Of a stretch of DNA of 64,000 nucleotides, positions 32,766 through 43,022 are shown one piece after another. The DNA lies in NCBI GenBank assembly GCA_009746045.1, contig RPFO01000213.1, positions 9,457,536 through 9,521,535 on the forward strand. The letters run 5' to 3'. Under the pieces are notes generated by a model. That model was not told the DNA's origin, ran no database searches, and was given only the letters and a program-made list of their open reading frames with translations. Position 1 is the stretch's first letter. Each line of letters opens with the position of its first letter. Both the position numbers and the translations under genes were made by a program. This DNA comes from Mesostigma viride (lineage: Eukaryota; Streptophyta; Mesostigmatophyceae; Mesostigmatales; Mesostigmataceae).

Positions 32766-32998
32766 GGTGGCATGGGCATGGGCATGGGCATGGGCGGCGG
32801 CATGGGCATGGCTGGCATGGGCGGTGGCATGGGCATGGGGCTGGGAATGGGCATGGCTGGCATGGGCGGCGGTGGGATGGGCATGGGGCTGGGCGGCGGT
32901 GGCATGGGCGGCGGCATGGGCATGGGCATGGCTGGCATGGGCGATGGTGGCATGGGCATGGGCGGCGGCATGGGCATGGCTGGCATGGGTGGTGGCAT
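32593..32998 (+). repeat. GGCATG hexanucleotide array
   Basis: About 400 bp of GGCATG units interspersed with GGCGGT. It is open in nearly all frames, giving Met-Gly, Ala-Trp, Pro-Met and His-Ala runs. None of these ORFs has independent support. Confidence 0.95.
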
Positions 32999-33813
32999 AC
33001 ACTACAATACGCTTCCGCGGACACCTTTTTCAGCGGGGAAAGTGCCCCCGGGCTTCCGGGGCAAATTCAGCAAGCGCTGCGGAACTTAGATACTAAAATT
33101 TCGTTTTTGGTTCGTACCGTACAGCCAATCATTTTGCGCCCGGATCAAATTGTGATCTGGGCACTGAACACGAAAATTTCAGCGGAACGTACGAAACACC
33201 AACGCAACTACAGAAAATTTTCAGTGACGAAATTGTAGTACCGTGTACCCAAGCAAAATGTAGTAGGACTTCGCTAAATTCACGTTCGGAATTTTTCCCC
33301 GCAAGATTCCCCCGCAAGATTCCCCCGCACGATTCCCCCTACTAGGTTCAGGCTCCAGTCGATGCTCGCCAAATGGCGCAAAAAAAGAAACATATGTTAA
33401 AATCAACGGTGCGAATCCTCGTTACCGCTCGGGTAACATTCTCACTAATTTCGCGTCTCCTACGAACCGTATTGTAGTGATAGGCATGGGCATGGGCATA
33501 GGCGGAATGGGAGGCACAGCCGAGCCTAGCTTGAACCTTAATCGCCTTGTTGGGCTTCATCTCATGGGCGTTCTTCGTTAGATTGTGACATTGGTATTGT
33601 AACGACTAAAAAGTAACGTAGTGGAGCTGCGGTCTTAATGAACTTTCATGATTTTTAGTGGAACTGACGTCTTAACGATTTATAATTATTATGGTGTGCA
33701 CATGTCATGACTACAATTTGCATCGTTTTTTGTGGAAACTACATGTCAAAGCTTCGTGCACAAGTGGCTAGAAACCATACCTGCATGGCTAGGGTGAGGC
33801 AGCGTGGGGGGCA

Positions 33814-33849
<36 letters not shown>

Positions 33850-34140
33850 CGACACTTTACTTTGGGGAGCACTTGAGGGGAGGTACGTGATATTATTCCA
33901 TTGATTTCACAATAAGTTGGAATACTGGCTGTCAAGTGAGCAAACTCTTGGCCAACTGAGCAAACTCTAGGCCACCAACTCTTTTCACCTAAGCGGCCAG
34001 CAGGCGGGGAAATTTGCGCGCCAGTGGGGCTTGCGTATTTTGCCGCCTAAAATCACGTAGCGGGTCCGGACTTGGCAAAAAATGGCCTCCTGCGCGGCCA
34101 AAAATGGCCTGACACCTACAAATTGAGTCATTACCGCGTG
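32999..34140. other. Intergenic stretch with a long G run
   Basis: No gene was recognised. A homopolymer of about 31 G lies at 33,819-33,849, and GGGCATGGGCAT strings recur at 33,484-33,500. Confidence 0.5.
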
Positions 34141-34339
34141 CGATGGCCCCCATGCTTAAGTTGCGGTCGCCCCCCAAACTTCGGCGCCGCAACTTAACGC
34201 GGGAACGCAACCTTAAGAAACGCAACTTAACGCGGGAATGACATTTAGCAATGTAGTAGTCATCCCCGAGCATTCAGGGCATTCCGGAGTACCCCGCCAA
34301 TCCAAAAGAACCGGAATCACTGACCACCATCCGCGCGAA

Positions 34340-34580
34340 GCGCCCAGCGAGCGCAGCGAGCTGTGCGCTGCGCGCGGCGAGCGAAGCGAGCACCGTACTA
34401 CGCACCAATCCGCGAGCGAAGCGAGCACCGTACTATTCCAGCGGGCAGCGTACTGCGCACCAATCCGCGAGCGAAGCGAGCACCGTACTATTCCAGCGGG
34501 CAGCGGGCAGCGGGCAGCGGGCAGCGGGCAGCGGGCAGCGGGCAGCGGGCTTCGGGCTGCGGGCTGCGGGCAGCGGGCAG
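34340..34580 (+). repeat. GCGAGCGAAGCGAGCACCG and GCGGGCA tandem repeats
   Basis: Three copies of GCGAGCGAAGCGAGCACCG followed by TACTA, then about nine GCGGGCA heptamers. ORFs here are repeat products. Confidence 0.9.
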
Positions 34581-34795
34581 CGGGGCGAAGTACTGCCAAA
34601 AAAAGGGACCCTGCTTTGGGCTGGGCGGAGCCAGCGGGTTACAATAGTGACCTCTGAACTGTACACGTAAAGACTAAAGAAAGTCCGCAAGACTGCGTTA
34701 CAGTCTATTCTGATCAGACACTCCGCAAAGGTGAAAACCATTTGCGTTCAGTGCCGGGCCGCGGAAAACGCGGAAAAACGCGATCTGCAAATGAA

Positions 34796-34852
34796 TCCGA
34801 CCGGAATCGAACTGGGGACCTCTCGCACCAATTTTGCTGACTATAGGACGGA
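34796..34852 (-). other. tRNA-like remnant, possibly SINE-derived
   Basis: On the minus strand TCCGTCC and GGTCGGA could form an acceptor stem with one mismatch. TATAGTCAGC resembles an A box and AGTTCGATTCC a B box. At 57 nt it is too short, and no anticodon arm can be drawn, so it is not a functional tRNA gene. A tRNA-derived SINE head or a decayed tRNA is more likely. Confidence 0.3.
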
Positions 34853-35120
34853 CGTCTCCGGTTACCATGGCATCGCCAACTTACACCTACAGTCATCCGC
34901 AAAAGTTCTCCTGTCCGGGGAGTGATGCAAGCCTTTCGGATTTGGTACTAGATAAATCACTCGAGATCTGTGTGTAGGAGTACTATGTTCACACAGTCTA
35001 TGTTCAGTGTATGGCACGACTCACATGGGGCGGTGAACTCGCTGTCAACTGGGTCGGTGAAGCGTCGGGGTCCTGGCCGACCGGGGCCGAGCTAATTTTG
35101 GGTCCCGACCTGTTCACGAG

Positions 35121-35190
35121 TTCACCGGACTGATCACCAAACGATCTCCCCCAAGTCCAACTGTCCAAGGTTGGTGATCAGTCCGGTGAA
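35121..35190. repeat. Perfect 18-bp inverted repeat
   Basis: TTCACCGGACTGATCACC (35,121-35,138) is mirrored at 35,173-35,190 with a 34-bp spacer. A further GTTCAC/GTGAAC pair flanks it. Confidence 0.75.
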
Positions 35191-35690
35191 CGGGTGGTGA
35201 ACTTGTGGTGAACAGCGTGCGTTGGCGCGAAACAACCCCATGAAAATGCCAGACGTGCAACTTTCGCGGGAAGGTGGGCAGGTGCTCGGGATCTAGTCGC
35301 CAGCCATGAGGGACACCGACTACCAGCTTTTTCAGGAATGGCTACAACGGGTTACCCCGCTCGCGAAAGGTGACCCGAAGCCTGCTATTAGCGACGACAT
35401 TAACCCAAATGCTCCGAGCCCCACGGCTGTACATAGAAGGGCAGAGCATCGCACGCGAAGGGCACAGCGCCGCACTCGATCTGGTAGCTAGCGGCGCGTT
35501 TGTGATCTTTGGAGATGATGGCAATCTTGAGGAGGATAGTTGGCGCACTAATAAATGTCGGTCTTCTTGTGCGGCATTACATACTCTTTGGAGATGACAA
35601 GGCGAGCTCGCCTACTTATGCCGAAGGCAAAGCGAAATATAAGAGCGACCAAGGAAACGTAAACTCACAACGCCCTGAATATGACAATAT

Positions 35691-36192
35691 GGATGGCCGG
35701 GCCCACTTCAAATGTTCCGCCGTCCAAGCCAAGTGTGTGACACTTTTTCGCTATTTTCGCAAAAAAAAAAAAAAAAATTCGCACGAGTTCGCATGATTTT
35801 CGCGTGATTTTCGCAAAATTTTCACACATTTTCGCACGATTTCGCACGATTTCGCACAATTTTGCATGATTTCGCACGATTTCGCATGGATTTCAACCAA
35901 GGGTCGTTTTGGGGAGTGACGTTTGACAAAATTTCGCATGAATTCACACACGTTGTGCACATCAAAATTTTTTACCGTCGACATTTTTCACATGAAATTT
36001 CGCACGATTTCAGCAAATTTCGCACAAATTCGCACGATTTCAGCAAATTTCACACGATTTCAGCAAATTTCGCACAATTTCGCACGATTTCGCACGACGA
36101 ATCACTCTGCAGAGTGACGATCGTTGAAAAAGTCAAAAAAACGACAAAAAGTGTCACACTTTTCGGAACATTTGAAGTGGGCCCGGCCGGAT
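35691..36192. mobile_element. Foldback element with TTTCGCACGA array
   Basis: The termini are inverted repeats of about 50 bp (GGCCGGGCCCACTTCAAATG, then TTCCG and AGTGTGACACTTTTT). The centre is an array of TTTCGCACGA/TTTCGCACAA decamers with an A run. There is no coding potential beyond repeat-derived frames. The target duplication is unclear (ATAT-like). Confidence 0.65.
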
Positions 36193-36584
36193 GCATATGG
36201 CGGCACTTGATGTTGATGGCCACATACACACTGATTCATATCCATCATCCTGCACGACTCGAAAACTGATCGGATAAGATTATTAACGGCAGGCTCGAGC
36301 TACCTTGGCCCGGATTCTCCAGATCTCTGACCTGCGCTGGTTGTCTCATTGACATGTACACTGATGCGCCCGGCAATACCATGGGCGGTCCGTCTGCATG
36401 AACAATCTTTCGTTGCTGGCCGACCCACGCTTCACGTTGCAGGCACACTGGTTGGCAGTGGGTCAAATCGTAAGGTCCGTTGAGTCCAATCTCTTGGCTT
36501 TCAGGGGCATATTGCTCTTTTTGTGTGTGCGATCATGATGGCCACTATGGAACGTGATTCATGTCACTCTGGGCTCCAACTTGG

Positions 36585-36746
36585 GGTAATAGTGGGGTAA
36601 AAGTCAGGGGTAATTTCACACTGAAATTACCCCACTTTTACCCCACTATTACCAGGGTAATTTGCCGCTAATTTTTAGGGTAATTTTATTACCCCACTAT
36701 TACCCCACTATTACCCTACTATTACCCAAGGTAATAGTGGGGTAGT
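36585..36746. repeat. GGTAATAGTGGGG palindrome cluster
   Basis: The first hairpin, 36,585-36,653, has arms of 34 and 32 nt around a CAC loop. Further copies of ACCCCACTATT and GGTAATAGTGGGGTA continue to 36,746. Confidence 0.8.
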
Positions 36747-36794
36747 TACTTGTGTGGTACATGTTTACCCCATTTCAGTGCTTCTGCTAAGGGT

Positions 36795-36910
36795 TTTTGT
36801 CATTCGTCAAACGGTTGACTATTTGCCACGGCACTTCGTCAAATGGTTGACTATTTGCCTCGGCAATTCGTCAAACTGGTTGACTGTTTGCCTTGGCGCT
36901 TCGTCAAACC
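36795..36910 (+). repeat. Tandem repeat of about 38 bp
   Basis: Three copies of TTCGTCAAACGGTTGACTAT followed by TTGCC-CGGCAC, with substitutions. Confidence 0.8.
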
Positions 36911-37217
36911 TGGGGGGGGGAGGGGGAAGCTTTATTTCTTTATAATTAACTTAAGGTCGCTCACACACGCATGTAATGCATGTGGATAAAACGCATGAAT
37001 ATCACATGGTGGTTGTTGACAACTGCATAAATTAAAGAATAATGACTAGTATCGTTCACAGCTAGGCCAGAGTCAAGTGTGCATATATAGCACGAGGCCA
37101 TTACATGCCTCCACCCACACCCATCCACACCACAACCATCCAGATCCGTGGTCGGTTGGGCTCATGAATTCTTACTTTCCGTTTTCCCACCACTGCTCGC
37201 GGTCGGGCAGCTCCTTG

Positions 37218-37530
37218 CTATACTGCTTGTTGTCCTCCTGTCTCTGCCTTTTCGTCTTGGGAGCTCATGCAGGGCTTTCTCTTGCCCTTCTTCTTCCTTG
37301 GCTCAGAGCTGCCGCCATCATCGGCCTTGCTCCTTGCTGTCTTGGCCCCCTCCTCGCCAGATTCCTCCTCGCTATATTCCTCCTCGCCAGAATTTGAGGC
37401 GCTGTCAGATGATGTTGACTGGCCACCATCTTCCTCTTCCTGCGCATTAGACCCATCCTCTTCCTCAAGGCTGCTCTACTCTCTTGCGTTTGTCGCGGCC
37501 CTGCCTGCCCTCCTTTTCATCTAAACTGCG
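37218..37530 (-). pseudogene. Acidic/basic nuclear-type protein fragment
   Basis: The minus strand reads KRKRVEQP, then after an apparent one-base shift EEEDGGQSTSSDSASNSGEE, EEYSEEESGEEGAKTA and EPRKKKGKRKP, to TAG at 37,220-37,218. The alternation of acidic serine-rich stretches with lysine clusters is typical of nuclear proteins or transposase termini. There is no start codon in place, and the shift means it is an exon with a base error or a pseudogene. The family is unknown. Confidence 0.3.
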
Positions 37531-38140
37531 GCCTTAGTAGCTAGGTCGACGATATTTTCCGTTGCTACCGGAACAGAACTGGACTACAAAACTTTTCTCC
37601 AGCTTCCTTCTTAAACAGAGCATCTAAGGTGCTAGTCTTGAAACCTGCCAAACCGTTTTTCTTTGAATATATCTAGCTCATGCAACACTACCTGAACATC
37701 GCCCGCCGCCATTATCGAAACGATTTCGCATGCAATATTTTATCGCATGTGTAGTCGCCAGACGGCTAGAGGTTGGAGGTTAATTAATATTAGTTTTCCA
37801 TGCCCTGGTCGGCTGGTCCTTGGTCACTCCTTGCTGTGCTGGTCCTGCCTTCCTCGTCTCACAAACAAGGTTTTTGTCCAGGGATTAGAGTTCAGTACCT
37901 CATCAGTACTTCAGTTTTGGTACCCGACTGAAATTGTCCTGAACCGTTCTGTCTTTCCAAAACAACTCTAACTCATTGCATTACCGAAAGAGGCAACATT
38001 CGTTTCCCTTGAAAATTCAAGTACAACGGACGGCGCGCAAATTTCAGCGTACGGACTGATCCAGGACCGGATCGACCAAACCCGATCTGCCCAAATCTGC
38101 CCAAATCTTTCACTTCACGAGTCACTACCGGATCTGTACG
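37531..38140. other. Intergenic stretch, no gene recognised
   Basis: Short ORFs only, without motifs. Confidence 0.35.
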
Positions 38141-38167
38141 GCAACTGCGGGCCGACTTCCTGATTCC

Positions 38168-38641
38168 GTGGACTCCGAGCATAGAACATTTTTTTCTGAG
38201 ACGGCAGGCTTATATCTATTAAGGGGCAGCGGGATAGAGGAGTTCGTCCTAGATCGCGAGAGTGCCAGGACCATGACAATCCCTCGCGACAAGGCGATCG
38301 AGATCGGGAATAGGATCGATCGCGAGATCATGGAGCATCAAACATTCGTGCGTGCGGTGTTTGGGTATAGAAGAAGGGCAAAGGAAGGAGCTGGGACGCT
38401 GAGTTTTGCTCAGTGTTCGAGCCTTATTCACATCCTACTCGCTAGCACACTCAACATTTCAGCAAGAGGCACGCGGATGTACCATATGAAGGAGCGGGAT
38501 CTAGAAATATCAAAGGCTGATGTCCTCGACTTCTGTGAGAGGTACCAGCCTGGCTGGTGGGGAAACGAGACCGAACTAGCATCACTCCGCCACCAGGACG
38601 AGACGCATGGAAGCATGGACGAGGGCTATCATTTCAGATAG
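38168..38641 (+). CDS. Hypothetical protein, about 157 residues
   Basis: This long uninterrupted frame has balanced composition and none of the low complexity seen around it (GIEEFVLDRESARTMTIPRD, FGYRRRAKEGAG, KERDLEISKADVLDFCERYQ). The frame is open upstream of 38,168, and the first in-frame ATG is at 38,272, so the N-terminus is uncertain and may lie in another exon. It ends at TAG 38,639-38,641. No signal peptide or membrane segment is visible. No family is recognised. Composition and length make it likelier than its neighbours to be real. Confidence 0.4.
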   Translation: MDSEHRTFFSETAGLYLLRGSGIEEFVLDRESARTMTIPRDKAIEIGNRIDREIMEHQTFVRAVFGYRRRAKEGAGTLSFAQCSSLIHILLASTLNISARGTRMYHMKERDLEISKADVLDFCERYQPGWWGNETELASLRHQDETHGSMDEGYHFR

Positions 38642-38818
38642 ATAGACCCATAACGCCGCGTCTCGTGGTATAGTATTAGATATTTTGTGTCGCTGTGACA
38701 CCAAGCCATCCTCCGCTCCTCTCCCGCGACGGCGCAGGAAAATCGCAGGAACGCGCAGGCGATCAGGCGTGTGTTTTGGCGTGTGGCGTGGTTGGGTGGT
38801 GGTTGACGGTTCTGTCAG

Positions 38819-38883
38819 AATAGGCCAAATTGGCCAGATATACTTAGAACTTCCTTCAAATTCTCTGGCCAATTTGGCCTATT
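38819..38883. repeat. 20-bp-arm hairpin, copy 1
   Basis: AATAGGCCAAATTGGCCAGA is mirrored after 25 nt. The whole 65-bp unit recurs identically at 39,021-39,085. Confidence 0.9.
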
Positions 38884-39020
38884 ACACACACACACCCTCG
38901 CACATTGACGCGTGTGAATCGCGCGTTCCCCACGAACGACCCGGCCGTCCACGGAAGGTCCCGCGCATTCCGCGGTTGGTGTGTGGCGTTGTTTGGGCGG
39001 TGGTTGATGGTTAATGTCAG

Positions 39021-39085
39021 AATAGGCCAAATTGGCCAGATATACTTAGAACTTCCTTCAAATTCTCTGGCCAATTTGGCCTATT
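39021..39085. repeat. 20-bp-arm hairpin, copy 2
   Basis: Identical to 38,819-38,883. The surrounding 200 bp (GGCGTGTGGCGT...GGTGGTTGA) is also duplicated, with more divergence. Confidence 0.9.
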
Positions 39086-39344
39086 TCACACAACCCTCAC
39101 ACGTTGACGCGGTGACGGATGCTAGCAATTCTATGGCATCCTAAAGCCCCGCGACCCCTGAGCCTGGGTTGGCAGGGGTCGGGAAGGCGTGGCTGCACTG
39201 TGACTGTTGACAGTAGCAAAACCCAAATATCATATCACTAAAATAGTTATTCACACCACTCAAGAACGGCTCCCCGGCACCCCACACGACTATATCACTC
39301 TATGAGGGGTTATATATATATAGAATAGGGATTGTGGCCTTCAC

Positions 39345-41393
39345 GTGTCGTTATTGTCTCCAGACTTTTTCCTTTTTTCTTTGACGTTTAGCCAGCCCCC
39401 TCATTCATAACTATGAGCTTCAGTTGAGTACTTGAATCGACTTGAATCGAGTTCAGTTGCCATCTGTCGGCGGACAGATCGAAACTCGACAACTAGAGTT
39501 ACAGTACGTACGGTCGGCTTTGCGCCTTAGTTTAAGGGGGGGATGCGAAGCCTTCCCCCCCCTTTTGTTCTGTATCAACTATATTAAAAACCATCGGGCA
39601 TCCTGTGGCGGATCTCCGTACTTTTCCGGTCTTTTTCAGGGGTCCTCGTGGTCGACGCCTGTCCTTTGGGCGGTTTCCCGTTGGGCGCAAGTCGACGGAA
39701 TTTGGAGCTCGTACAGACTTCGGTGCGTGGTTGGACCGAAGACGCTGTATCTCGGGCATCGGACGGAGTGCTTTGGTGCAGTGGGATACGATTGGCGTTC
39801 ACTCGCTGGCATCTTTAATTGCTTTAAAGTCGTCTCGCGACATTTTGACGTTAGCGACTTGATCCAGTTCGACTGGCGAGTAGTTGGTCGAACTTTCGCG
39901 ACTAGCCACCTGTCGGCTCACCGAAACTGGGTCGCCTACTAGAGTGACGGTCAGCTTGACGGCTTTCGCCTTTTCGCCGTTGCTCTCGCCGTGCTCGACT
40001 AGTGCACTCTGTCTCGACCCAGTTTCGGTCAGCCAACCTACGACTGACGACTCAGGCGGGGAGGCCGGGCATCCTGTGGCGGATCTTCGTACCTTTCCGG
40101 TCTTTTTCAGGGGTCCTCGTGGTCGACGCCTGTCCTTCGCGCCACGCCTTTTCGCAGGGGGGCGGCGGGGGGGCGCATCATGGCCGGCTGAGGGGGGAGG
40201 GCGGGGGGGAGGGGGGGGGGAAACCTCTGGGTGGGTGGGTGGGCGGGGGGGGCGCCCGGGGGATCCCGCAGACTCTGGCGTCTCGCTGAGAAGGGCGGGG
40301 GGCCTTGCGACCTCGCCGTCTCACTCAGGCGGGGAGGCATCCTGTGGCGGATCTTCGTACTTTTCCCGGGCCGGTCGGCGGGGGGGCGCATCATGGCTGA
40401 GGGGGGAGGGGGGGCAGGGGGGGGGGGCGGGAAACTCCGGGTGGGTGGAGGGGCGCGGGGGCCGGGGGAGCGGGGAGATCCCGCAGACTCTGGCGTCTCG
40501 CTGAGGAGGGCGGGGGGCCTTGAAACCTCCGTCGCCTGGGGCGGGGCGCCGTCTCACTGTGACCTCGCCGTCTCACTCAGGCGGGGTACATCTTCGTATT
40601 TTTCCCGGGCCGGTCGGCGCGGGGGCGTATCATGGCTGAGGGGGGGGGACGACATTTTGACATTAGCGAGTCGATCGAGCTTGACTGGCGGGTAGTTGGT
40701 CGATCTTTTGCTACTTGCCACCTGTCGGATCACTGAAATCGGGTCGCCTTCTATAGTGACGGTAGGATAATTTGACGGATTTCGTATTTTCGGGGGGGGG
40801 AGAGGGGGGGAGGAACTCCGGGTGGGTGGGGGGGTGCGGGGGTAGGGGGTGCGGGGGACGGATCCGCCAGTGCATCGTGGCCGGCCCTCCGTCGCTGAGG
40901 GGGGGGGGGAGAGGGGGGGGGGGAGCTCCGGGTGGGTGGGGCGGTGGGGGGGGGGGGGTGGGGGGTGGGGGGTGACGGATCCGCCGGTGCATCATGGGGT
41001 GGGGGGGACCTCCGGGTGGGTGGGGGGGCGCGGGGGGCGGGGGATTCCGCTGTTATCCGCGTACTATGACGTCTCGCTAAGGGGGGAGGGGGGTTGCGAC
41101 CTCGCCTAGGGCGGGGCGTCTTACTAAGCGGCAGCGAATGGCCCTCCGGGTAGGTGGGAACTGGGAATGAGGGCGGACCGACTGCGGTGTTTCAGGCCCG
41201 CACAGCGTGTCGTTATTTGTCTCCCGACTTTTTCCTTTTTTCAGCCCCCTTCATAAGCTTCAGTTCAGTTGACTGAAATCGAGTTGCCATGTGTCGGCGG
41301 ACGGATCGAAACTCGACTACTAGAGTCACGGTCGGCTTTGCGCCTTCTTTTGGGGGGGGATGCAAAGCATCCCCCCCCCCCTTAAGCTTGTGT
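39345..41393 (+). repeat. G-rich tandem repeat block bounded by direct repeats
   Basis: The outer blocks 39,345-39,570 and 41,208-41,393 share TGTCGTTATT, GACTTTTTCCTTTTTTC, TGTCGGCGGAC, GATCGAAACTCGAC, CGGTCGGCTTTGCGCCTT and a GGGGGGATGC-AAAGC-ATCCCCCC hairpin. Inside, 39,596-39,668 and 40,068-40,138 share TCCTGTGGCGGATCT and GGGGTCCTCGTGGTCGACGC. Between them lie long runs of G with G-quadruplex potential. The Gly/Arg/Pro-rich ORFs here are repeat products. Confidence 0.75.
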
Positions 41394-42774
41394 TAATGCA
41401 AATCGATCGCCTGATAACGCAGTCCAAATGCAACCAACGAAAGAAAGGGATTGTCTGCGGTTCCGCTTACATCACTGTAGATAGCAGCTGATGTGAACAT
41501 GCAGAAAACTTAGGACCTCTACATAGCCCCTGCGCGGGTTTGAACTTGGTACTTCCGGATGATCTCTGCTGCTCACTGAACTGGGAACCAACACCAACAC
41601 CAACAACAACGGCGGGTGATGCAACCGTACATGTCTTCACTGAGTACCTTTGTTTCGTTGTTCTTTTGTGATGGCATGCTGTTCAGTATTCTGGCCCTCG
41701 GCCGTTTCCAAATCTCTGCTCCCATCGAGATCTCTACTGCCATGTGCGGCGTTGAGTTGAGTTGAGTTGAGTTTATTCCCATGTGCGGCGTGGGCAACAA
41801 CAACAACAACAACTGTACAGTAGCTGGAATCTCGAGCTTGCAACGGTATGGGTCCTTTGCCAAAAAGCAACTCATGATCCTTCGGAATCTTGTACGGACT
41901 CGTTTCGTTGCGTAGCTAATCGGGTCAGGATAGGGCGGGTTCCACCCTGCGCGTACAGTGTAATGTACGCCCTCAGCCCTGTCCGGCGTGGGAAGGGTGG
42001 GAACAGGTGGGGACAACAAACAGACTGACTGACGCCCTGTCGCAGACAGGGGAGATCTCGGCCTTCATCGATCGAGGCAGACCTGGCTTGTCTAGGAGCG
42101 TTGGTCGCATGGCACCGCAAGCCATTACCTACATTCTATACCTTGCGATGCCGGGGAGCTTGTTAGATCATTAAAACGGCGAGTTATGGGCGAGGATACC
42201 TTTGCTTCCATGGATGCCTACCCACTTGCGCGGTGTGGGTTATGGTTCTGTGGCCTTTCCTTGCATCCGCCGCTCTAAATCTGTTTCAACTCCGTCAAGG
42301 CTATAATGGTAAGGGTCCAGGGTCATGCGAAGAGGAGTTAACGGCAATATACCTGTTAGCAAGCAGAGTCGTTTTAGTGTCGTGGGTACAATTGCGTCGG
42401 CTACCACGTGGACGTGCAGAACTCCGGCATTGCTAAATTGATGCACCTTGCAACCCAGCCCTGAATGTACCGCTTATACCCAGTATAACCATGGTCTCTC
42501 GAATGGCCCTCCTCCTAGCTAAGCCCTGGTACCTTTGGTTATACCTCAAGATGGCCGGGTTATGCTCGGCCGAACCAGAACAAAAGCTAGGCCGCTGATG
42601 GCGCATAACAGCAACGGCGATTGCGGACATTGTAGGAATCCGTGGCTGCCTCTGGTTGGCTCATGTCGTTGCCCTGACGGGATTTCAAAGGCGTGCTTTG
42701 TGGATTCTCTTCCTTCGGTCCACTGCAGAAGACCTGCACGTTGCGGCCGGTCATTGTCATCTTTGCGCGTTAGG
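41394..42774. other. Upstream region of the giant gene
   Basis: It contains short (GTTGA)n and (CAA)n runs at 41,755-41,815 and a possible tRNA-like B box on the minus strand near 41,545. Only short ORFs occur. The giant gene's 5' UTR and promoter should be here, but I cannot place a TATA or initiator motif with confidence. Confidence 0.35.
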
Positions 42775-42838
42775 ATGCGTCGGCTTATTGCGTTTGCGGT
42801 CCTCCTCTTGGCCCTGACCGTGGTCCAAGGGGCCGAAG
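42775..42838 (+). CDS. Giant surface protein, exon 1 (signal peptide)
   Basis: The ATG at 42,775 begins MRRLIAFAVLLLALTVVQG, a textbook signal peptide: two Arg, a hydrophobic core and a likely cleavage site after VQG or GAE. The exon ends GCCGAAG|GTAAGC, a strong donor, after 21 codons plus one base. That phase matches the acceptor at 46,271, giving G|CG (Ala) and then the long downstream frame. The frame is also open upstream of this ATG, but that sequence lacks signal-peptide character. The exon directs the more than 5,900-residue product into the secretory pathway. Confidence 0.75.
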
Positions 42839-43022
42839 GTAAGCGGGGTTGCCATGCATCTGTCGAACGTCTCGATCCCCGCGTGTCGGCTGTCACTGGC
42901 TCAGCGTTTTATGACTAGCGTCTGTTCAAATTGGCATGCCCAGGGCGCACCCGCATCCTACCCTGTGAGCTGGTTCCATCATGGCAGCATGTGCTTTGAA
43001 TAGCGCTTCATGCAGGTAGCTC

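Noticed and set aside
32592-33096. Met-Gly-rich ORF of 165 codons and its antisense Pro/Met and His/Ala partners
   Set aside because: The hexanucleotide array is open in nearly all frames. Nothing distinguishes one, and the non-repeat tail has no recognisable domain.
34213-34657. Overlapping Ala/Pro/Ser-rich ORFs
   Set aside because: Repeat-derived (GCGGGCA and GCGAGCGAAGCGAGC units), open on both strands.
39884-40695. Gly/Arg-rich ORFs of 154-206 codons
   Set aside because: They follow G-rich tandem repeats and change frame with each repeat; no domain is present.
41573-42019. 148-codon minus-strand ORF
   Set aside because: Leu/Cys/Trp runs come from CAA and GTTGA microsatellites; no conserved motif.
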